Of a DNA stretch of 17,420 nucleotides, positions 9,434-15,890 are shown in pieces. The DNA lies in assembly GCA_001275005.1 (NCBI GenBank), contig JWZX01001442.1, forward strand, positions 1 through 17,420, read 5' to 3'. The notes below the pieces were generated by a model that was not told the origin of the DNA, made no database searches, and was given only the letters and a program-made list of their open reading frames with translations. How positions within the stretch are numbered: the stretch's first letter is position 1; every line of letters begins with the position of its first letter. Source of the DNA: Chrysochromulina tobinii (lineage: Eukaryota > Haptophyta > Prymnesiales > Chrysochromulinaceae). Position numbers and translations under genes: made by a program.

Positions 9434-11359
9434 TCAAGATGCCTCCTTGAAGTCGTTGAGGTCATATTGGACATCGCCCACCTTCGCGTGGCTGTGCCTC
9501 TGCTCAGCCCCAGCGTCCTGGTGGCGGGGCGCGCCGGGTTTGGTGGCGGGTCCGTCGTCGACGTCCACGTCATCGCCGCCGGTGACATTGATACCCGCAC
9601 CCATGGCGGCGGCCGAGTCGGCGGGCGATCCGTTGGGCACGAGGAAGGGGACGAGGAGGACGGGGAGAGCGCGCATGAGCGCTTTCACGAAGGAATACGT
9701 CGCGATCCCCTCGTACCCCGGTTTCGATGGGTTGCCTAGATACTTGAGCAGGATCGAGCCAAGATACCGGCCTGCGTCCGACCCAAAATTGGAAAGGCCC
9801 ATGAAGAGCGCAAACATGCTCGCCTCGACGCCGGGCGGGCACAGCTTGGCAGCGAAGATGAAGAAGGGCTGTGCGTTGAGCACCGCGATGGCGTCGATGA
9901 AGACTTCCTCGCCAAACACAAGGAATTCGTCGGGGATCCCCAGCTGCAGGTTGAGGCGCGAGGTCCAGACCCAGTCTGTAAGGCTGGCAAAGGCGAGCAC
10001 CAGCTGCGTGAGCCCGATGATCGAGCGGAAGCGCCACGTCTGGAAGCACGAGGCGTACGCTACGGTGCCAATGACAAGCGCCACACTGCCTGCGACGCTC
10101 ACGTACGCCAGGAGCACCGGCGAGAGGCACGGGTAGTGCCGTTCGAGCGCCCAGCCGCACGGCAGCGCCGACGGTGTGTTGCCGCTAGGGGGCACGAGCG
10201 CGGCGGCGGCGGCGCGTGGCGCACACTCGGACCCGTCATCCGCGACAGTGCCGCCCCCCGTGGTGCTCGCATTGAGAACCGACACCATCAAGGCACCTGC
10301 AGTTCCGGCCGCGCACTCGGCGGCTGACCAGCAACGATGATCCGGAGAGGTGGCTGAGGGCGCGTGGCTCCAATCGAAGATGATATCGGAGCGCGGGCTG
10401 AGCGCGCCCTGCAAGAAGGGGAAGATGACCGCGCGCGCGAGCACCTCGTCCACAGGGCGCATCGTCAAATAAACCATCGCACACAGCCCGAGATTGGCGA
10501 GCACGGTCACGAGGCCCACCTCCTCCGGGTACTTGGGCGCGACGAGGAGCTGAATGAGCGCGATCCCACACGAGAAGCAGCCGACGAGCGTGGCCGCCAC
10601 AAGCACGCGACACCTGGGCAGAGTGCTCACGAGGTCACGGCACAGTCGGCGCGACTGTTCACAGCCGCTCGGCTTCGGTCGCTCACCGAGCCAACCGAGG
10701 AGCGGTGGCAGTGCGACGCAGCACGACGTGCCGATCGAGAGAGCGAAGAGTAGGCGCGCGCCGCCGAGCTCGAGCAGATTGCCCTTGGCGAGCGCGATCG
10801 GGATGCCGAAGACACCGAACGAGCCCTGGCACAGCGCCTGTAAGTCGGCCGTCCGCTCCGGCGCGAGCTTGGCGCGCTCTGCCACGGTGGCGTCGACCAT
10901 CACGTCGGGCATGGAGAAATTGACGTTACAAAAGAGGAGCAGGAGGGCCGCGGAGCAGACGGTGAACGAGCACGTCGGCGTGATCGCAAGCCAAAACGAT
11001 GCTATGACGCCGAGCAAGCTGGCGAGCAGCATGTACGGCCCGCGGTGCATGCCACTAATCGGCAGCGCATCGCTCATCACGCCAAATAAGCTCTTCAGCT
11101 GCCACGGGATGCGAGAGAACCCAATGAGCTGGTTTGCCGTTGCCGCATCGAGCTGCATGTCGTCAAAGATGAAGTACTGGCGCGCAGTTAGGACGAGCTT
11201 CTCGCCCATGCCTTGATTGATGCCGTAGGTGAGCATTATGGTGGCAACGTATTGCCAACCGAAAGCAACCTCCAGACGAGAAAAGAAAGGGCCGAGGCCA
11301 CATGTGGCCTCGGCACGCCGCGCGCGGCTTGCAGTGTGTGGTAACTCGATCGTGGTCAA
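9434..11359 (-). CDS. Folate-biopterin transporter (BT1/FBT family, MFS)
   Basis: About 640 aa; the TGA is at 9436-9434. The family carries folates, pterins or related compounds across membranes and is known from plants, cyanobacteria, trypanosomatids, apicomplexans and oomycetes. Family marks seen: YGINQGMGEKLV in helix 1, the KSLFGVMSDALPISGMHRGPYM loop between helices 2 and 3, DVMVDATVAERA, LQALCQGSFGVFGIPIA, and KLCPPGVEASMFALFMGLSN near the C-terminus. A hydrophilic insertion of about 70 residues with NAST and five Cys sits in the loop after helix 7. The C-terminal tail is polar. The first in-frame ATG (11236) falls inside helix 1, and a TAA closes the frame at 11371. The true start is thus probably on a short upstream exon: ATG 11493, donor at 11474, acceptor AG ending at 11368 would fit in phase and leave a 107-nt intron. 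That is a guess. Confidence 0.85.
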   Translation of the reverse strand: MTTIELPHTASRARRAEATCGLGPFFSRLEVAFGWQYVATIMLTYGINQGMGEKLVLTARQYFIFDDMQLDAATANQLIGFSRIPWQLKSLFGVMSDALPISGMHRGPYMLLASLLGVIASFWLAITPTCSFTVCSAALLLLFCNVNFSMPDVMVDATVAERAKLAPERTADLQALCQGSFGVFGIPIALAKGNLLELGGARLLFALSIGTSCCVALPPLLGWLGERPKPSGCEQSRRLCRDLVSTLPRCRVLVAATLVGCFSCGIALIQLLVAPKYPEEVGLVTVLANLGLCAMVYLTMRPVDEVLARAVIFPFLQGALSPRSDIIFDWSHAPSATSPDHRCWSAAECAAGTAGALMVSVLNASTTGGGTVADDGSECAPRAAAAALVPPSGNTPSALPCGWALERHYPCLSPVLLAYVSVAGSVALVIGTVAYASCFQTWRFRSIIGLTQLVLAFASLTDWVWTSRLNLQLGIPDEFLVFGEEVFIDAIAVLNAQPFFIFAAKLCPPGVEASMFALFMGLSNFGSDAGRYLGSILLKYLGNPSKPGYEGIATYSFVKALMRALPVLLVPFLVPNGSPADSAAAMGAGINVTGGDDVDVDDGPATKPGAPRHQDAGAEQRHSHAKVGDVQYDLNDFKEAS

Positions 11360-11550
11360 TTGCGGGGCTTAGGAGACGGAGCCAAGCGGACGCGGAAGGG
11401 GGAACCGAGTTGGGACCGCGCGAGAGCGAGAGGCGGAATCGCGTGAACGTGAACACGTACGGGTAATACGCCACCAAGCCGGCCGAGAATCATCAGCTGT
11501 TTTCACTTTTGTTTGGCCTTGACTGGTTTTCATGCAATGGCGTCCCCTTG
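11360..11550. promoter_or_regulatory. Divergent region between transporter and prolyl hydroxylase
   Basis: 191 bp between the transporter frame and the hydroxylase ATG. On the minus strand TCCGTCTCCTAAG (11380-11368) resembles a 3' splice acceptor. On the plus strand a pyrimidine-rich TTTTCACTTTTG precedes the hydroxylase, similar to TTTCACTCTTG before the gene at 1044. It is a probable bidirectional promoter with the transporter's first exon inside it. Confidence 0.35.
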
Positions 11551-12378
11551 ATGGCACTGACGCTGTTTTCTCCGCCATATTTTGACGTCGGCGAGGCGCC
11601 GCCGCTGAATAGCTCTCTCGTGCAGGCTCAGACGCGCTTGGCGCGGTTCAGCTCCATGCCAGCGTTGCGAGCTCTGGAGACCGCTCTGCAGCTTGAGCAG
11701 CACAGCTTCAGCATCATAGACGGGTTCCTCGGCCATGACGACGCGCTTGCCGTGCGCGCCGAGATCAGGAGGCGACGGTTGTGCTCCGCAGCTCGTGCGG
11801 GAGGCCAGGTGAGCGCTGGCCGCGTGTCGGCCCTGCGCTCTGACGTGTCCGTTTGGGCACACGCTGGCGGTGGCAGCGGCCGTGCTCTCGACCGCCTCGC
11901 AGACCGTGCCGATGCGCTAGTGACTCGTTTGCGTGCTCACAGCACATGGCTCAGCAACGTGACCTTGCGAGCGACCGAGGCGATGCTCGCATGCTATCCA
12001 GCAGGAGGCAGCCGCTATGTGAGGCATCTGGACAATGTATGCACGGGCGGGCTGGGCAAGCGCTGCAACGGTCGACGGCTGACGGTGGTCTACTACCTGA
12101 ATGATCGAGCTCCGAATCCCACCGACGGTGCCTTGCGACTCTTTGCATCCGGTGCTCCAAACTCGCCGCCCTTGATAGATATTGAGCCACTGCTCGATCG
12201 TATGGCTGTCTTCTTCTCCGACGAGCGTGTGCCGCACGCTGTCCTGCCAAGCGGCGCGGAGGAGCGTGCCGCGGTCACCTTGTGGTACTTTGATGCGGTG
12301 GAGCTCGAGGCTCGTTTAAGCTCCGGTGGTGCGGACGGAGGTGCACCTGCGTTGAGCTCAGTCTTGCGAGAGGTGTGA
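11551..12378 (+). CDS. EGLN/PHD-like prolyl 4-hydroxylase (2-oxoglutarate Fe(II) oxygenase)
   Basis: 275 aa from the ATG at 11551, the first in-frame ATG. The 2OG-Fe(II) fold carries the iron ligands His159, Asp161 (RYVRHLDN) and His229 (ERVPHAVLP) and the 2-oxoglutarate-binding Arg239 (ERAAVTLWYFD). It follows animal EGLN enzymes closely: FSIIDGFLG at 53-61, RSDVSVWA (96-103), MLACYPAGGSRYVRHLDN (145-162), LTVVYYLND, GALRLF, DIEPLLDRMAVFFSDERVPH. In animals EGLN hydroxylates HIF-alpha; in protists such as Dictyostelium and Toxoplasma the related enzyme modifies Skp1. Skp1 or a ribosomal protein is therefore a likelier target here than HIF, by inference. A Cys/Gly-rich insert (VCTGGLGKRCNG) follows the HxD motif. 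No signal peptide is seen, so it is probably cytosolic or nuclear. The DHHC gene follows 160 bp downstream. Confidence 0.88.
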   Translation: MALTLFSPPYFDVGEAPPLNSSLVQAQTRLARFSSMPALRALETALQLEQHSFSIIDGFLGHDDALAVRAEIRRRRLCSAARAGGQVSAGRVSALRSDVSVWAHAGGGSGRALDRLADRADALVTRLRAHSTWLSNVTLRATEAMLACYPAGGSRYVRHLDNVCTGGLGKRCNGRRLTVVYYLNDRAPNPTDGALRLFASGAPNSPPLIDIEPLLDRMAVFFSDERVPHAVLPSGAEERAAVTLWYFDAVELEARLSSGGADGGAPALSSVLREV

Positions 12379-12381
12379 TAA

Positions 12382-12427
12382 CGGATAAGATATGAGATTC
12401 CGTATGCTGGTTCGTTTATCTTATCCG
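12382..12427. repeat. 11-bp perfect inverted repeat with GATAAGATA
   Basis: CGGATAAGATA at 12382-12392 pairs with TATCTTATCCG at 12417-12427 around a 24-nt loop, starting 3 bp after the hydroxylase stop. It may be a 3'-UTR hairpin, or a pair of opposed binding sites upstream of the DHHC gene. Confidence 0.75.
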
Positions 12428-12538
12428 GATAGGATGTCGCGCTTCAGGCATTTACAGCCATTTCACACCGCTTGTCGCGTCTGTCGTGTTAACGTTCACG
12501 CAGTTCCCAGAGTTCCGAGTTCGGGCGTGTGCAAGGCA

Positions 12539-13541
12539 ATGGCGGGACAGTGGTGGTGCGTGCATAATGATCCGTGCGGTCTCTGCTGCGTGCTTTTCAC
12601 CTACATGCTGGTAAGCTGCGCGCCAGCGCTACATTGCGCGCATCGCTCATCATGCACGAACGCACTGTGCCTCACAAGTGTTGCGTGCATACGGATGGAT
12701 GGGCCGTTCGCAGCTGATTTTCGCCGACTACGTGGTTGTTTACGCGATCCTCATCCCATGGCTCGGGCAGACGGCCAACAGCATCATGATCCAAGCCAGC
12801 TTCGTTGGCATCTCGGTGCTGGCCATGATCTCACACATGCGCACGATGTGCACCGACCCGGGTGCGGTGCCGCTGGAGTACAGGCCGAACTCGCTCCTCG
12901 CTCAAGAGCGGGGGCATTCGATGCCTATGTGCATGAAGTGCGATGGCTACAAACCGCCGCGTGCGCACCACTGCTCTCAGTGCGATCGCTGCGTCCTGAA
13001 GATGGATCACCACTGCCCATGGGTGAACAACTGCGTCGGCGCCAACAACCAGAAACACTTTGTGCTCTTCACATTCTACACCTGCTTGCTCTCGGCGTAT
13101 GCGATGGTGCTGCTCATAGCCCGCGGCATATTCTCATCGGACACAGTGCTCGTGGTTCGCGTGGGCGGACACCGCATTCACAACGGTGCCCACGGTGGTC
13201 ACGGGTACTTCGGTACCCGTGACAATAGCGAGTTCGGTGCCCGTGACCATAACGATTCGGCAGGACGCTTCCTCCTTCTGTGCCTCCTATTCTTCGAGGC
13301 GATCCTGTTTGGTCTGTTCACGTGCGCGATGACCTCCGAGCAAATCAGCTCCATCCTCTCCGACCAGACAGGCATCGAGCGCATCAAGCATGACTACACG
13401 CCGCAGCACAATCGCTCGACGCTCCAACTGTTGAGCGAAACATTCGGCCGACCCGTCTCGGTGCTCTGGCTCTTCCCGACCGCGGTCAAGTTCAATGGGC
13501 TCACCTTCAGGGACATGATGACGATGGAGTGCGAGGTATGA
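12539..13541 (+). CDS. DHHC-type protein S-acyltransferase, two exons
   Basis: Exons 12539-12610 and 12714-13541, 299 aa. It transfers palmitate to protein Cys at membranes. Exon 1 (MAGQWWCVHN..., ending CVLFTYML) joins exon 2 (LIFADYVVVY) in phase 0. The joined first helix lines up without gaps against the first helix of animal ZDHHC3/7, which supports both the intron and the ATG. The zinc-finger domain runs CMKCDGYKPPRAHHCSQC then CVLKMDHHCPWVNNCVG, with the DHHC core complete, followed by NNQKHFVLF. Four membrane helices are present. TDPGAVP precedes the finger, and DQTGIE stands where ZDHHC3/7 have DETGIE. The loop between helices 3 and 4 has a His/Gly-rich insert with a duplicated F-G-x-R-D-x unit. 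The gene follows the hydroxylase and precedes a Cys-rich membrane protein on the same strand. Confidence 0.9.
12611..12713 (+). other. Spliceosomal intron in the DHHC gene (GT-AG, 103 nt)
   Basis: The donor is CTG|GTAAGC and the acceptor TTCGCAG|CTG. The two flanking coding parts join in phase 0 into one continuous transmembrane helix. Without splicing, exon 2 has no suitable ATG before the first helix. This is the best-supported intron in the window. Confidence 0.8.
13198..13223 (+). repeat. Perfect 11-bp stem with TTCG loop inside the DHHC coding region
   Basis: GTCACGGGTAC (13198-13208), TTCG (13209-13212) and GTACCCGTGAC (13213-13223) form a perfect hairpin with the very stable UUCG tetraloop in RNA. 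It overlaps the first of two 24-bp tandem units. Confidence 0.85.
13209..13256 (+). repeat. Two 24-bp tandem units in the DHHC coding region
   Basis: Units 13209-13232 and 13233-13256 share 20 of 24 bases and encode F-G-T-R-D-N-S-E and F-G-A-R-D-H-N-D in the loop between helices 3 and 4. The length keeps the frame. Confidence 0.8.
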
Positions 13542-13705
13542 GTAACTGTATTCCGAGGGCTGGGTCTTGTTCGGTTGTTGTGAACTCACAATTTACCGGT
13601 ACGAAACGCTCAAACCATATTGGCTCAAACTGCCCCTGTGGTGGTGTGACATGCACATGGTGTGACTGACATGAGATTGACTGCCTGTGAGTCATTGCTG
13701 TGAGT

Positions 13706-13738
13706 AACTCACAAGACGAATCAACTCACAAGACGAAT
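13706..13738. repeat. 16-bp tandem direct repeat
   Basis: AACTCACAAGACGAAT occurs at 13706-13721 and again at 13723-13738, one base apart. Confidence 0.9.
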
Positions 13739-13766
13739 TCGCCCTCTCATACCTCGAGAGGGCGAA
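13738..13766. repeat. 11-bp inverted repeat with 7-nt loop
   Basis: TTCGCCCTCTC (13738-13748) and GAGAGGGCGAA (13756-13766) are perfect complements around ATACCTC. It lies about 200 bp after the DHHC stop and could be a 3'-end processing or termination structure. Confidence 0.8.
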
Positions 13767-13901
13767 TGGACGTGAACGTGAACAACACCACACGGTACAC
13801 AATGTGGTACATGTATGTTACCGTAGTAACGAAACTGCGGACTTTGAGTCTCAACTCGTAATCGGCACTCGTCCGCCTGCATCGTCCGCCGCCGTCCGTA
13901 C

Positions 13902-14648
13902 ATGCTCGGCTCACGCGCCCTTGCCGTCCTCCTGGCAATTGCCACTGTCCTGGCTTCTTCAGACTGTGAGTCCTGCTGCGCGCCCGGAGGCAGCTGTGCC
14001 CTGGCGTACAAGCAGCAGCCTGGCATCTGCTGCGGGAATCTTGGGTCGAGTTCATTCTGCTGCCCGATGTATGGCAAGTGCTTTCGCTGCAAGGGCGGCG
14101 AGTACCGTTGCTTCAGCGCGAGCAGTCCAGAGCCAGCGTGCACCATATGCGACGGTCTCGGTGGCGACCCACGGGCCAAGTGCACGCGCTCCGGTGCTCT
14201 CGGTGGCGAATCCTCACTCAGCTTTGTCTTTGGCATCATCGTCATCGCCATCATTCTTTTCGGGTGTTGCAAAGGAATCCAAAGGGAATCGATTCACGGG
14301 CACTACGCGGCGGCCGTCGAGATGCCGAGCGCCTACCAACCCCCAATGCAGCCGGCATACGGTCAGCCGATGGGTTACGCACAGCCTCCGATGGGGCAGC
14401 CGGTGCAGCCGAGCGTGGTCTACCAGCAACCTGAGCCTCACGGCTACTCGGGCGGAACGGTCGCGGCGGCCGCCGGTGCCGGCTTCCTCGGGGGTATGCT
14501 CGCGGAGCACGTCATCGGCAATCATGGAGACATGGGAGGCGATGGAGGCGGCAATCATGGAGACATGGGAGGTGGCGACGCAGGATTCGCAGCGGATAGC
14601 GGAGGCGATGGAGGCGGCGGCGGCGACGAAGGATTCGATGCGGAATGA
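13902..14648 (+). CDS. Cys-rich type I membrane protein with Pro/Tyr- and Gly-rich tail
   Basis: 248 aa from the ATG at 13902. Residues 1-20 are a signal peptide (MLGSRALAVLLAIATVLASS). Residues 22-94 are an extracellular domain rich in paired Cys (ESCC, GICC, SFCC, then CFRC, CTIC), laid out somewhat like a granulin or shisa-type domain, but I cannot assign it. A membrane helix spans about 104-121 (LSFVFGIIVIAIILFG) and is followed at once by Cys122-Cys123, a typical S-acylation site. The cytosolic tail is Pro/Gln/Tyr-rich (PMQPAYGQPMGYAQPPMGQP), then has an Ala/Gly stretch (AAAAGAGFLGGML), then acidic Gly/Asp repeats. The layout resembles shisa-like adaptor proteins. Function is unknown. 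It stands directly after the DHHC gene on the same strand. Confidence 0.75.
   Translation: MLGSRALAVLLAIATVLASSDCESCCAPGGSCALAYKQQPGICCGNLGSSSFCCPMYGKCFRCKGGEYRCFSASSPEPACTICDGLGGDPRAKCTRSGALGGESSLSFVFGIIVIAIILFGCCKGIQRESIHGHYAAAVEMPSAYQPPMQPAYGQPMGYAQPPMGQPVQPSVVYQQPEPHGYSGGTVAAAAGAGFLGGMLAEHVIGNHGDMGGDGGGNHGDMGGGDAGFAADSGGDGGGGGDEGFDAE
14517..14572 (+). repeat. 33-bp-period repeat in the Gly-rich tail
   Basis: A 23-bp string beginning GGCAATCATGGAGACATGGG occurs at 14517-14539 and 14550-14572. It encodes G-N-H-G-D-M-G-G twice in the C-terminal tail. Confidence 0.85.
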
Positions 14649-15212
14649 AAGGCTCCAACAGCGCATTGCCCGCGCTCATTAGATCACAAATAGATGTCGA
14701 CGAGCGCGCGCCGTCGCCCTCGTGTGGGTGGAGTGCGGCCGGCCGCGTCACATGTATGTTACCGGATAGTGATAGACTCGGCCGGTTGCATACACGCGTG
14801 TCGCGTGCGAGGAGAGCCATGCATTCCCACAATGTTTCCGCACATGGGAGTAGGTAGTTTCTTATCTCTCGTGTGGTACTCGACTAACGGCATCGTGTCG
14901 TTCGCAATGGTCGTTCGCGTTCTTGCATTCCGTTCTTGGCTTATTCGGTAACAATATAGGACGGGACCCACGGCCACGCCGCGCTCGCCGGCAAAGGAAT
15001 AATTAACAGATGTACCTGTAATGTGTAGACGCTCCGACCTCAGGTTGGGCCCACCCCGATGGCACACTGCCCGATTCGCGCGTTAGCTCACCACGCGTTG
15101 ACCGCGCGCACAGTTGCTCGGTTCATTGTTGGATCTCAGTCCCGTCCATTCGCGGCTTTGTCCAGATGGCTGAGGAGTGAGATGCCATCATGCTATGCGC
15201 TGTGTCCTATCA

Positions 15213-15602
15213 TCATAGCACGATCTTCTGGCTCGCAGTCAGCCGTGCGGCGCACGCATCGGCCCTATCGAGTGCATCGAGGCGGTCGAGCCGATCGAGC
15301 CGATCGAGCCGATCGAGGCAGTCAAGACGGCTAAACCGATCCAGCCGATCTAGGCGCTCGTGGTCAATGCCACCACTCGCACTGACGGCAATGCCCGGTG
15401 GTAGCCCTGGTACGCTTACTGGTACTTCGGCGGTTGTCTCTGGGGCGCCAAGCGGCTCGACGGTACATGACGGTGGCGAGGGAGGTGGTGACGATGGAGC
15501 ATCGGCGAGGGAATCGGCGGTGCTGCCAATCGAGGACGCTTGATCGCTGCGGATCGATGTCGAGGAAGCGCAGCCCTCGCCCTCGCCGCGCAAGCGGTTC
15601 AT
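15213..15602 (-). CDS. Doubtful low-complexity ORF (Leu-Asp-Arg repeats)
   Basis: 129 aa from an ATG at 15602. The first half is Ser/Pro-rich and disordered, the second is a run of LDR triplets coded by the 9-bp repeat. The opposite strand also stays open over the same stretch and would code Ser-Ser-Arg repeats, so the open frame may simply be a by-product of the repeat. I include it only as a possibility. Confidence 0.2.
   Translation of the reverse strand: MNRLRGEGEGCASSTSIRSDQASSIGSTADSLADAPSSPPPSPPSCTVEPLGAPETTAEVPVSVPGLPPGIAVSASGGIDHERLDRLDRFSRLDCLDRLDRLDRLDRLDALDRADACAARLTASQKIVL
15269..15360. repeat. 9-bp tandem repeat, consensus CGAGCCGAT
   Basis: About ten units, best preserved at 15287-15322 and decayed at the right end. 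The unit length is a multiple of three, so frames stay open on both strands. Confidence 0.85.
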
Positions 15603-15687
15603 ACGGGCGTGGAAGGCGTGGGCATACTATTTTCGCCGCGGGAATCCACTAAGCAATTCTTCGCGCCCTGGCGGGCGCCCCGCTCGC

Positions 15688-15716
15688 CCAACTTGAGCAT
15701 TCGTAACACGAGTTGG
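15688..15716. other. Candidate recombinase core site, left end
   Basis: Arms CCAACTTG (15688-15695) and CGAGTTGG (15709-15716) are inverted with one mismatch around a 13-bp spacer. Tyrosine recombinases typically act on such imperfect palindromes. The role is inferred from position at the extreme end. Confidence 0.45.
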
Positions 15717-15888
15717 ATTAGGCCAAAGTGACCTCACGACGGACCGGGGAACCCCCCGCGGCCGCGCCGCGCCCCCCGCCCCTCACCGCCCTCAGTGCAC
15801 CGGCAAGCCCTTGGAGGCCCACACACCACCGCAGCGAAGCGCCCGGCGCGTCAAGCGCCGGCGTAAGGGCCACAGCGCTGCAGCCGGT
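15688..15888 (+). repeat. Left inverted terminal repeat
   Basis: It begins CCAACTTGAGCATTCG and ends CAGCCGGT. The inner half is very GC-rich with C runs (15754-15786). It is the reverse complement of 17131-17332 apart from scattered changes. Confidence 0.92.
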
Positions 15889-15890
15889 CG

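Larger units (their letters stand above)
13542..13901. other. Intergenic region rich in short repeats
   Basis: 360 bp between the DHHC stop and the next ATG. It holds ACTCACA motifs, a 15-bp palindrome TGTGAGTAACTCACA (13699-13713), a 16-bp direct repeat and an 11-bp hairpin (listed separately). No gene is seen. It must contain the DHHC 3' end and the promoter of the next gene. Confidence 0.6.
14649..15687. other. Gene-poor, repeat-bearing region left of the mobile element
   Basis: About 1,040 bp with no recognisable gene. It contains a 9-bp tandem repeat (15269-15360). Two overlapping ATG-started frames cross that repeat: plus 15190-15543 (117 aa, Ser/Arg repeats) and minus 15602-15213 (129 aa, Pro/Ser-rich then Leu-Asp-Arg repeats). 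Neither has an identifiable domain. The left part holds AT-richer patches (14935-15010) and an ACATGTATGTTACCG copy at 14750-14764. Confidence 0.55.

Noticed and set aside
12392-13222. 276-codon frame overlapping the DHHC gene
   Set aside because: It is an out-of-frame shadow of the DHHC exon 2, whose zinc finger is unmistakable in the other frame.
15269-15360. CRISPR array
   Set aside because: The units are 9 bp and contiguous, with no spacers.
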